From: CAVPKN01 sp963832835
GTDB taxonomy: Bacteria; Chlamydiota; Chlamydiia; Chlamydiales; JAAKFR01
Length of the DNA: 64,000 nucleotides
Assembly: GCA_963832835.1 (NCBI GenBank)
Contig: CAWHVD010000001.1
Coordinates: 806,001 to 870,000, forward strand
Direction: 5' to 3'
Part shown: positions 27,463-34,826 of the stretch, piece after piece
Layout: every line of letters starts with the position of its first letter
Position numbering within the stretch: position 1 is the stretch's first letter
Notes under the pieces: model-generated
Seen by the model: the letters and a program-made list of their open reading frames with translations, nothing else
Database searches by the model: none
Told to the model about the DNA's origin: nothing
Program-made: the position numbers and the translations under genes

Positions 27463-27720
27463 AAACTATTCAGAATGATCAGTGCATTTTTATGGACTGA
27501 CTCAAGAAAACCAGAACCAGAATCAAGCTCATTTTTTTGATTTTTAGCCGTACCACTTTTTTATCGTAGGACATTGATATTCAATGTTTGAAATAAAAGT
27601 TATACGAGAGACCGCCAAAGTTGGGAGTCTGTTCATTAATACTATCTTTGTAACTTTGTTGTTAATTTATTTTATATTTGTTATAGTGGAGTTAGGTAAA
27701 TAGTTACCTTTGAGGTGTTT

Positions 27721-28344
27721 ATGTCAGTAGAAGCTAATCGGCATTGCGCGAATTTTGGTAAAGTTGTGGCCTATACGGTCTATAATCTTGGGGTCTGTAT
27801 TGTCGTAGGACTTGTCCGAACCATGATCGCGGTGGCCTATATCGCCAGGCATGCCTTCGTTGCACATACCTACGCAGAGGCCCAAAAGCAACAAAGTAAC
27901 AAAGCGAAAGAAGCCCTTGTTGGAAAGCAGGTTGCAAGTAATCGTGCGGTAAAGGAGGCTGAAAAGGCAACAGAAAATGCTGCAGGTTTGAATAAGGCAG
28001 GAGCTTGGCTCAAAGAAAAAGCGACTCAAGCCCAGCATAGTGTAGTTGGGGTCATCGATGATATTGAATATCAGGCTTCAAAAGTTGCCCAAGGAGTGCG
28101 AGTTACAGTTGTCCAAGGTACATGTGAAACGCGGCAAGAAGCGTGGTATGGGGAACTAGTGCGTGGTCTATCTGAGATGCTGATTGTAGGGGCTCCTTAC
28201 TACACCTACCAAGATAACTTCTCGAAAGATCATCAAGTCTCTATTTTTGGACTGCAAGAACTTGCAAAGCTCATCCAGGATGAAGCGAATGCCGATGATG
28301 TGATGAAGCAAGTGCTTGGGGAAGCTTATAATCCTTGGTTTTAG
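27721..28344 (+). CDS. Hypothetical protein with N-terminal hydrophobic segment
   Basis: About 207 residues from ATG 27721, with GAGG 5 nt upstream; a GTG at 27715 lies in the ribosome binding site and is not used. A hydrophobic stretch at about 14-43 (VVAYTVYNLGVCIVVGLVRT) precedes an Ala/Lys/Glu-rich helical region (about 55-130). No family is recognised. The last codons and stop (TTGGTTTTAG) are the first bases of the duplicated nqr segment, so the natural C-terminus may have been altered by the rearrangement. It converges on nqrE with only 2 bp between stops. Confidence 0.6.
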   Translation: MSVEANRHCANFGKVVAYTVYNLGVCIVVGLVRTMIAVAYIARHAFVAHTYAEAQKQQSNKAKEALVGKQVASNRAVKEAEKATENAAGLNKAGAWLKEKATQAQHSVVGVIDDIEYQASKVAQGVRVTVVQGTCETRQEAWYGELVRGLSEMLIVGAPYYTYQDNFSKDHQVSIFGLQELAKLIQDEANADDVMKQVLGEAYNPWF

Positions 28345-28346
28345 GG

Positions 28347-29069
28347 CTAGCTTTGAGCAACGGGATTTTCGGGGCCTTTAAAGGGATTTTCTTCAGCGTT
28401 TGGGAGTTTTTGCCCAGAGGGCCGAGCTAGATCGATGCCCAGTAGGCCCATAAACGCCATTGCCATCAAACCTGTCATCACAAACGTGATTCCCATTCCC
28501 TGCAATCCTTTGGGGATATGGGAATAGCGCAGTTTTTCGCGAATCGCAGCAATCAGTGCGATTGCCAGCCACCATCCAAGTCCTGCGCCGAGCGAGAAAA
28601 TGAGGGCAGGAATAAGCGGATATTCACGTGTGATCATAAAAAGAATGCCTCCCAAAATGGCGCAATTGACCGTGATGAGTGGCAAAAACATGCCGAGTGC
28701 ATAGTAAAGAGTGGGAGAAGAGCTTTCAATCACAATCTCTAAGACCTGAACAAAACCGGCGATCACAGATATAAAGACAATCAACTCTAAAAAGCTCAGA
28801 TCGATGTTAGCCGCATCAAGACCGGTAAAGCTCAGCCATACTAAAGCTCCTTTGCCGGTTATAAAGTGATGGACAAACCAGTTGAGTACACCTGTAATGG
28901 TCAAAACAAAGGCAACTGCCATACCCAATCCATGAGCTGTGGGAAGTCGATTAGAGCAAGCCAGGTAACTGCACATCCCTAAGAAGTAGGACAGCAGGAT
29001 ATTTTGAATGAATATGCTTTGGAGTAGCAGGCCAAACAAATTCAAAACGTTATAGTCTCCCATCCACAT
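28347..29069 (-). CDS. nqrE: Na+-translocating NADH-quinone reductase subunit E, extra copy
   Basis: A 240-residue integral membrane protein matching NqrE, with several hydrophobic helices and the conserved LLSYFLGMCSYLACS near the N-terminus; NqrE cysteines help bind an iron centre with NqrD. It differs from the operon copy at 32502 by one residue (Ile for Val in EYPLIPAL). The reading frame is intact. It has lost the nqrB and most of nqrC upstream, so expression must come from a new promoter, if at all. Confidence 0.95.
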   Translation of the reverse strand: MWMGDYNVLNLFGLLLQSIFIQNILLSYFLGMCSYLACSNRLPTAHGLGMAVAFVLTITGVLNWFVHHFITGKGALVWLSFTGLDAANIDLSFLELIVFISVIAGFVQVLEIVIESSSPTLYYALGMFLPLITVNCAILGGILFMITREYPLIPALIFSLGAGLGWWLAIALIAAIREKLRYSHIPKGLQGMGITFVMTGLMAMAFMGLLGIDLARPSGQKLPNAEENPFKGPENPVAQS

Positions 29070-29079
29070 AATATAACTC

Positions 29080-29736
29080 TCAAAAGGCGGGTTTATCGGG
29101 TTTATTGATCACATTGGCAATCCAAATAAAGGCGCCAATGATAAAGAAAGCTGCAGGAGCCAGGACCATAAGACCGAGATTCTGAAAGCGGTCGGGATTC
29201 TCGGCAGTCGCGTACCAACTGAGGGGAATCAACTGAATCCCGAAAAGTTGGCCAAAGCCCCAAAATTCCCGTATTCCGGCAACGGTAAATAGCACCCAAG
29301 CATAGCCTAGACCCGCTGACAAACCATCTAAGAGGGCAGGTATGGGGGGGATATTTTTTGCCATGCTTTCTGTGCGCCCCATAACGATGCAATTGGTGAT
29401 GATCAGTCCTACGAAAACGGATAGAGTTTTAGAAATTTCGAAAAAATAGGCACGCAAGAACTGATCGACGACGATCACGAGTGTCGAGATGACGGCAAGC
29501 TGGGCGATCATCCTGACACTATCGGGGGTTCTTTTGCGTAAAATGGAAACAAAAAAACAGGAAAAGCCGGTCACCAAGCTGACAGCAATGCCCATGGTCA
29601 AGGCTGTAGAGAGGGTGGTCGTAACGGCTAAAGCCGAACAGATCCCTAAGATGGCTACCAGAATTTGGTTGTTTTTCCACAAAGGTTCTAGGAAATAGTT
29701 TTTGAGAGGAGGGCTTTTTTCGTTTTTTGTCGTCAT
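29080..29736 (-). CDS. nqrD: Na+-translocating NADH-quinone reductase subunit D, extra copy
   Basis: A 218-residue integral membrane subunit with multiple helices and the NqrD-type segment LIITNCIVMGRTESMAKN. The start at ATG 29736 is set by comparison with the operon copy; the frame extends upstream into the nqrC tip but that is not coding for NqrD. It differs from the second copy by one residue near the start (Ser for Asn). It should assemble like normal NqrD if expressed. Confidence 0.95.
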   Translation of the reverse strand: MTTKNEKSPPLKNYFLEPLWKNNQILVAILGICSALAVTTTLSTALTMGIAVSLVTGFSCFFVSILRKRTPDSVRMIAQLAVISTLVIVVDQFLRAYFFEISKTLSVFVGLIITNCIVMGRTESMAKNIPPIPALLDGLSAGLGYAWVLFTVAGIREFWGFGQLFGIQLIPLSWYATAENPDRFQNLGLMVLAPAAFFIIGAFIWIANVINKPDKPAF

Positions 29737-29798
29737 TTTGCGTGGACCTTCATCAAAAATGTGCGGTAAGGGGATAGGGAGTTGCAGTAAACCTAGGT
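29733..29798 (-). pseudogene. 3' tip of nqrC in the duplicate
   Basis: The last ~20 codons of nqrC (matching YRNSLSPYRTFLMKVHAK) remain upstream of the extra nqrD. The similarity fades at about 29785-29798, where the duplication ends. Confidence 0.85.
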
Positions 29799-29817
29799 AC
29801 AATTTTCACGGGAAATG

Positions 29818-29942
29818 AGGTAACATGACAGATTTGAACGATCTTTTCTCGCTTAGGTGCAAAAACATAGGCTTCGAAACGATCATCCAAATCTGTCATG
29901 TTACCCAGTGCCAATTTGTGACTTTATTTTCTGGAAATGGTA
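29818..29942. mobile_element. MITE, left-truncated copy
   Basis: Internal sequence and the perfect right terminal repeat (to GGAAATGGTA, followed by TTA) are present; the left terminal repeat is missing. It sits exactly where the nqr duplication ends, so the MITE may have served as the recombination point. Confidence 0.85.
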
Positions 29943-29977
29943 TTATTGTGATTTCTTTCATTTTAAATGGAGGAGTC

Positions 29978-30040
29978 ATGTCACAGAGCTTTGCATCAAA
30001 AAGATATTACTGGAGAGCCCGGATAGATGAGTGGGAATGA
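29978..30040 (+). pseudogene. IS66-type accessory protein, N-terminal stub
   Basis: Twenty codons start at ATG 29978 behind a strong GGAGGAG site. The peptide, with YYWRARIDEWE, looks like the start of an IS66 TnpA accessory protein. It is cut after 20 codons by the stop immediately before the 30041 palindrome. Confidence 0.5.
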
Positions 30041-30122
30041 TACCAAATATCATAAATAATTTGCAGTTTGGGCGGGAGCTTTCGCTGCCGCCCAAACTGC
30101 AAATTATTTATGATATTTGGTA
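30041..30122. repeat. Perfect long inverted repeat, 35-bp arms
   Basis: TACCAAATATCATAAATAAT and the next 15 bases to GGGCGG are repeated exactly as the reverse complement after a 12-base loop (GAGCTTTCGCTG). Such long exact arms suggest a folded-back element end or a very stable hairpin. It begins right at the stop of the IS66 stub. Confidence 0.9.
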
Positions 30123-30188
30123 CAACATTCTTTTCTGCAACTTCAAACTTCCTCTCGGAAAGCTCTTTCACGCAGAATTGCTGGCCCC

Positions 30189-30317
30189 CGTATTACACAT
30201 TTGTCCCTTGCATTCGTCTAAGTCATTGATCATTTGTCTCTTGTATTAATCTACAATCTTGATTAAGCTTCTTCGGCAGCATGTCATTAAAACTTGGAGA
30301 AAGTCATGAACACAGTA
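30189..30317. pseudogene. Degraded IS1634 border, source of the U-box gene start
   Basis: The stretch matches 26193-26293 inside and beside the IS1634 fragment, including CTTGATTAAGCTTCTTCGGC. A short tandem duplication (around 30224-30254) is inserted. The U-box gene's ribosome binding site and ATG lie in it, read on the strand opposite to the transposase. Confidence 0.75.
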
Positions 30318-31925
30318 CAGAGCAGCCCATTTGCGGCACCCTCAGTCATTCATCAGCCATCCGTCCCATCCTCATTGATTTGCCCTATCACCCAGGATGT
30401 CATGACCGACCCTGTGATTGATCCGCATGGCCACAGCTTTGAAAAAGAAGCCATACTCACGTGGCTTAAAAAGAACGCAATCTGTCCGCTCAACAAGCAA
30501 CCGATTACCCCCGATAGTCTTGTACCGAATCGCGCTCTAAAAGAGATGATCGAGTCGCATCAGGCGCCCCACCCAAGCCATGATACAAAAGATGTACCCC
30601 AGCCCTCCAAACAAAAGCAAAATGACGCACTTTCCATACCCCTGCTGAATAGTGCTCAAGATTTAGAACAAAAAGGACAGCTTGACGATGCACAGCAGCT
30701 GTATGTCATAGCACTGCAATTTACCTCTAAAAGCGAAGACTATGCCCATCTGCCCCGTTTATATGAAAAGAAAGGAGAAAATGAGCAAGCCGCTACGGCC
30801 TATGTCATTTTAGCCGACCTTCAAATAGGAGAGGGCAAACAAGCAAAGAGCATCATCACCCTAAAAAAATCGTTACAGCTCCTGCCCGATCCCAGTGTCA
30901 AAGCAAAGCTTGGCCACATACTGAATAACAATGGCCACAAACAAGAAGGAGCCACTCTGTTTCTGGAACTAACTCAAGAGGCCCTTTACAATAAAGATCC
31001 AATCAGAGCCCTCACCCTCTGTCATCAAGCCATCGAAGCCTTTCCTGGTTGTGCAGAGACATGGAAAACACTCGCATCCCTCCAGCCCGCAGACTCAAGG
31101 ACCCAAATGCTCCTCAAAGGGGCCCACGAGCCCTCGATGCCCCTCAAAGAACGGATAGAGCTCTGTAGAATGGTCACGATCCAAGAACCCGAGCACCTAC
31201 AAGCCAGACTTCTGTTCCTCGAACTGAACCAACTAAAAATGAAAGCTAAAATCACACAGTTAAAGGCTGCTTCTATTCAAGTTAAAGAAAAAGCTGTTGA
31301 GACGTTGATTCCCCCTCAAGCCTTCGGTAAAGCCCTATGGGCCACCCACTTTGGGGACATAGGCATCGAGCCGCCCCTACCTCCCAACATCCATACCATC
31401 CTCGAGAGCCCCTGCCCCTTTTGGCCCGGCAAAAAAATCAAAGAGACTCACCTTCTCACCCTCATTCCCGCCACGATCAATGGCGCCCCCCTCACCCTCA
31501 ACAAACTTGAAGAGCTCATCCAGAACCCCCAGCAAGGTCACAAAGCAGAGTATAGGTACTACAATAGAGACATTAAAAATGAGCACGGTACTACCCCTGT
31601 CAATCAGGCCTATTGGGTCCTGATGTCCCGGGATGTCATCCCCGAGAGCAGACGCAAGAGCTACGCTGACCAACAGCAGCTAGTAGCCCAGCATCCTCAC
31701 TATCAAGTACCTCAAGCCATCGAGGCGGCTGTGTGTATATTGATGGAGTTTGTGGTTTCTGGGGTTCGTTTATATGGACACCGTCCATTGACCTATACAC
31801 GATGTGAACAAAGTTTTCAGGGCTATCAGCTCATTGTTGGGGGTTTGGACGCCGTTGGCCTCATTGTCTACAGCGCCTACGTGGACAACGACTACACTGG
31901 CGTTGGTGCTTTGCGGAAGTTCTAG
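30306..31925 (+). CDS. U-box domain protein, candidate E3 ubiquitin ligase effector
   Basis: About 539 residues from ATG 30306 (GGAGA upstream). A U-box lies at about 21-85: ICPITQDVMTDPVIDPHGH, then FEKEAILTWL and CPLNKQPI, as in eukaryotic ubiquitin ligases. TPR-like helices follow (about 105-300). The C-terminal 200 residues (from AFGKALWATHFGDIGIEPPL to VGALRKF) look like a conserved domain I associate with eukaryote-like proteins of environmental chlamydiae. U-boxes recruit host E2 enzymes, so the protein most likely acts in the host after secretion; no Sec signal is seen, which fits type III export. It lies between the two nqrDE copies. Confidence 0.87.
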   Translation: MNTVQSSPFAAPSVIHQPSVPSSLICPITQDVMTDPVIDPHGHSFEKEAILTWLKKNAICPLNKQPITPDSLVPNRALKEMIESHQAPHPSHDTKDVPQPSKQKQNDALSIPLLNSAQDLEQKGQLDDAQQLYVIALQFTSKSEDYAHLPRLYEKKGENEQAATAYVILADLQIGEGKQAKSIITLKKSLQLLPDPSVKAKLGHILNNNGHKQEGATLFLELTQEALYNKDPIRALTLCHQAIEAFPGCAETWKTLASLQPADSRTQMLLKGAHEPSMPLKERIELCRMVTIQEPEHLQARLLFLELNQLKMKAKITQLKAASIQVKEKAVETLIPPQAFGKALWATHFGDIGIEPPLPPNIHTILESPCPFWPGKKIKETHLLTLIPATINGAPLTLNKLEELIQNPQQGHKAEYRYYNRDIKNEHGTTPVNQAYWVLMSRDVIPESRRKSYADQQQLVAQHPHYQVPQAIEAAVCILMEFVVSGVRLYGHRPLTYTRCEQSFQGYQLIVGGLDAVGLIVYSAYVDNDYTGVGALRKF

Positions 31926-31949
31926 GCCATTGGTCCTTGGAACATTGGG

Positions 31950-32489
31950 AAAGCGCCGATTAAAACCGGTAGAGAGTAGTGGATGAAAGAGCCATACGCT
32001 GAAGATTTAGCAGACTACAGTGGCCACGAGTCATGCGCGGATAGTCGTGAGAGTATACGCGAAGCGTGCGACAGTGGTATGTTCAGGTTAGGTATTGAGC
32101 CCCGAAAACCAAGATGATCAGAGTGCCGATGAGGTCCAAGGCATCAGAAGGCAACACCAAGAACATCGTTAAAGCGAGATGTCGATGGACTCTGCGTGGT
32201 CGGAGACCCTACACATGATCAGAAACTCTTTATGCGGGAATCGGGAGATCCGGTAGTTGGCCATGATCGCGTTAGGATCATGGCCTGTGTTGAAAATTCA
32301 AAAGAGTACACCAACAATGAACAACTACAGGAAGTTGGACAGACTCGTAATACCTGGGAAGTCTTCGAACAAACCTGACAATATGGGGGCGGAGAGGATG
32401 GAGGAAAGGGGTTTGCCCAAGGAGAATAGGCAACAACAAAACATGCTCCGGGCTCAGGGCCGGGAAAGTGTGCACAATGCGTTGCGGCT
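31950..32489 (+). mobile_element. Group II intron relic, truncated
   Basis: The stretch reads like the 5' part of a group II intron different from that at 21040. It contains the frame beginning MKEPYAEDLADYSGHESC often annotated upstream of intron reverse transcriptases, then GDPTHDQKLFMRESGDP, and in another frame the start of the reverse transcriptase (ERMEERGLPKENRQQQN, GRESVHNALR). It breaks off at 32490, exactly where the nqrE segment begins. There is no other gene in the 31926-32501 gap. Confidence 0.7.
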
Positions 32490-32501
32490 TTGGTTTTAGG
32501 G

Positions 32502-33224
32502 CTAGCTTTGAGCAACGGGATTTTCGGGGCCTTTAAAGGGATTTTCTTCAGCGTTTGGGAGCTTTTGCCCAGAGGGCCGAGCTAGATCGATGCCCAGTAG
32601 GCCCATAAACGCCATTGCCATCAAACCTGTCATCACAAACGTGATTCCCATTCCCTGCAATCCTTTGGGGATATGGGAATAGCGCAGTTTTTCACGAATC
32701 GCAGCAATCAGTGCGATTGCCAGCCACCATCCAAGTCCTGCGCCGAGCGAGAAAATGAGGGCTGGAACAAGCGGATATTCACGTGTGATCATAAAAAGAA
32801 TGCCTCCCAAAATGGCGCAATTGACCGTGATGAGTGGCAAAAACATGCCGAGTGCATAGTAAAGAGTGGGAGAAGAGCTTTCAATCACAATCTCTAAGAC
32901 CTGAACAAAACCGGCGATCACAGATATAAAGACAATCAACTCTAAAAAGCTCAGATCGATGTTAGCCGCATCAAGACCGGTAAAGCTCAGCCATACTAAA
33001 GCTCCTTTGCCGGTTATAAAGTGATGGACAAACCAGTTGAGTACACCTGTAATGGTCAAAACAAAGGCAACTGCCATACCCAATCCATGAGCTGTGGGAA
33101 GTCGATTAGAGCAAGCCAGGTAACTGCACATCCCTAAGAAGTAGGACAGCAGGATATTTTGAATGAATATGCTTTGGAGTAGCAGGCCAAACAAATTCAA
33201 AACGTTATAGTCTCCCATCCACAT
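32502..33224 (-). CDS. nqrE: Na+-translocating NADH-quinone reductase subunit E
   Basis: A 240-residue membrane subunit of the sodium-pumping NADH:quinone oxidoreductase, which oxidises NADH and moves Na+ out of the cell. It is the last gene of nqrB-C-D-E on the minus strand, 10 bp after nqrD. In C. trachomatis gcsH follows nqrE; here the neighbour has been replaced by the intron relic and accessory island 1. nqrA and nqrF are not in the window, as expected since chlamydiae keep them elsewhere. Confidence 0.96.
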   Translation of the reverse strand: MWMGDYNVLNLFGLLLQSIFIQNILLSYFLGMCSYLACSNRLPTAHGLGMAVAFVLTITGVLNWFVHHFITGKGALVWLSFTGLDAANIDLSFLELIVFISVIAGFVQVLEIVIESSSPTLYYALGMFLPLITVNCAILGGILFMITREYPLVPALIFSLGAGLGWWLAIALIAAIREKLRYSHIPKGLQGMGITFVMTGLMAMAFMGLLGIDLARPSGQKLPNAEENPFKGPENPVAQS

Positions 33225-33234
33225 AATATAACTC

Positions 33235-33891
33235 TCAAAAGGCGGGTTTATCGGGTTTATTGATCACATTGGCAATCCAAATAAAGGCGCCAATGATAAA
33301 GAAAGCTGCAGGAGCCAGGACCATAAGACCGAGATTCTGAAAGCGGTCGGGATTCTCGGCAGTCGCATACCAACTGAGGGGAATCAACTGAATCCCGAAA
33401 AGTTGGCCAAAGCCCCAAAATTCCCGTATTCCGGCAACGGTAAATAGCACCCAAGCATAGCCTAGACCCGCTGACAAACCATCTAAGAGGGCAGGTATGG
33501 GGGGGATATTTTTTGCCATGCTTTCTGTGCGCCCCATAACGATGCAATTGGTGATGATCAGTCCTACGAAAACGGATAGAGTTTTAGAAATTTCGAAAAA
33601 ATAGGCACGCAAGAACTGATCGACGACGATCACGAGTGTCGAGATGACGGCAAGCTGGGCGATCATCCTGACACTATCGGGGGTTCTTTTGCGTAAAATG
33701 GAAACAAAAAAACAGGAAAAGCCGGTCACCAAGCTGACAGCAATGCCCATGGTCAAGGCTGTAGAGAGGGTGGTCGTAACGGCTAAAGCCGAACAGATCC
33801 CCAAGATGGCTACCAGAATTTGGTTGTTTTTCCACAAAGGTTCTAGGAAATAGTTTTTGAGAGGAGGGTTTTTTTCGTTTTTTGTTGTCAT
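33235..33891 (-). CDS. nqrD: Na+-translocating NADH-quinone reductase subunit D
   Basis: A 218-residue integral membrane subunit, partner of NqrE in forming the ion path and iron site. Multiple hydrophobic helices and the segment LIITNCIVMGRTESMAKN are visible. The start ATG overlaps the nqrC stop by 4 bp (ATGA), so the two are translationally coupled. Confidence 0.96.
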   Translation of the reverse strand: MTTKNEKNPPLKNYFLEPLWKNNQILVAILGICSALAVTTTLSTALTMGIAVSLVTGFSCFFVSILRKRTPDSVRMIAQLAVISTLVIVVDQFLRAYFFEISKTLSVFVGLIITNCIVMGRTESMAKNIPPIPALLDGLSAGLGYAWVLFTVAGIREFWGFGQLFGIQLIPLSWYATAENPDRFQNLGLMVLAPAAFFIIGAFIWIANVINKPDKPAF

Positions 33892-34826
33892 TTTGCGTGG
33901 ACCTTCATCAAAAATGTGCGGTAAGGGGATAGGGAGTTGCGGTAAGCCTGGGTCACTCCATCACCTGTGAGGGTAGCACCCGACATGCCATCTACAGCAC
34001 TTTTCGCTTTAGGTGAGCTGCCGTAAACATCGCGTACTTTTCCTTTCACTACGATGATTCCCATGTCGGCCGTTTTAAAATCCACCTTACCTCCGGCTGA
34101 TTCTTGAAAAATCACTTTGCCGTAAAATTGATTTTGCCACCAAGGGGCCGTGATATTTGCCCCCAGTCCGGGTGTTTCACCATGCTCATACCAGGTTGTA
34201 CCGATTACGGTGTCGCCGTTTGGTCCTAGCGCAATAAAGCCGTAAATGGGGGCCCAAAGACCAAAACCCGAAACAGGAATGACATAGACATAAACCTTCG
34301 AGAGATCTTTGGCCACGTCGGCTGCCGTTATGTCGCGGGCACCTGGCTCGTTAGGTAACAAGGCATAAAAAAGCTTTAAGGGAAGAGAAGCGTAGCCACC
34401 TTTTTTGTTTTCAGCCAAATAACTCGATAGTGTCAGGTTTTTTTCTTCAAGTGTGTAAACGGCGCCCACTTTGTCAGTAAGCAAGGGGCGGATACGCAAC
34501 GCTGCGAGCTGCGTGATGTGATCATCTTGTGCAAGAGAGGCATTCGTATCAGCTACCAGCACTTGGCTTTGCGCGTCAAAACGGGCTCGGCTAGCTATGC
34601 CATCCTCATGTAGGATTTCAAAGTAGCCTGCATGGTTTAAGATTTTGGCAGCGATGAGCATCTGTTTGCTCTGGTCAAATTCTTTAGCCGCTTGTTGGGG
34701 TTTTTCAAGGCTATAGGCAGCAAGAGCTAACAAAAAAGCGCAGACAATGCACATGCTAACGACGAAAAGCAGTACTTGGAAATCAGTATGAGGAGCTTTT
34801 TTGCCGGTTTTGCTAGAGTCAGCCAA
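33888..34826 (-). CDS. nqrC: Na+-translocating NADH-quinone reductase subunit C
   Basis: About 312 residues. One N-terminal helix (VLLFVVSMCIVCAFLLALAA) anchors a periplasmic domain that carries covalent FMN on the Thr of DGMSGATLTG, the known flavinylation motif. I favour TTG 34826 as start: it overlaps the nqrB stop and has AGAAGGA nine bases upstream. An ATG at 34868 is open too but would overlap nqrB by 50 bp and has no ribosome binding site. Flavin attachment needs an ApbE-type enzyme, not seen here. Confidence 0.93.
   Translation of the reverse strand: MADSSKTGKKAPHTDFQVLLFVVSMCIVCAFLLALAAYSLEKPQQAAKEFDQSKQMLIAAKILNHAGYFEILHEDGIASRARFDAQSQVLVADTNASLAQDDHITQLAALRIRPLLTDKVGAVYTLEEKNLTLSSYLAENKKGGYASLPLKLFYALLPNEPGARDITAADVAKDLSKVYVYVIPVSGFGLWAPIYGFIALGPNGDTVIGTTWYEHGETPGLGANITAPWWQNQFYGKVIFQESAGGKVDFKTADMGIIVVKGKVRDVYGSSPKAKSAVDGMSGATLTGDGVTQAYRNSLSPYRTFLMKVHAK

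Larger units (their letters stand above)
28335..29798. repeat. Duplicated nqrDE segment, copy 1
   Basis: This 1.46-kb stretch matches 32490-33953 at an offset of 4155 bp with only a handful of differences. It holds whole nqrE and nqrD and the 3' tip of nqrC. Its right end breaks into a MITE remnant. The complete operon is the other copy, so this one is the duplicate. Confidence 0.95.
32490..33953. repeat. Duplicated nqrDE segment, copy 2 (in operon)
   Basis: The counterpart of 28335-29798. This copy is continuous with full nqrC and nqrB, so it is the original operon context on its right side. Its left border is fused to the intron relic. Confidence 0.95.

Noticed and set aside
32219..32515. 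A 98-codon minus-strand frame in the intron relic
   Set aside because: It runs opposite the reverse transcriptase start motif and has no supporting signals.
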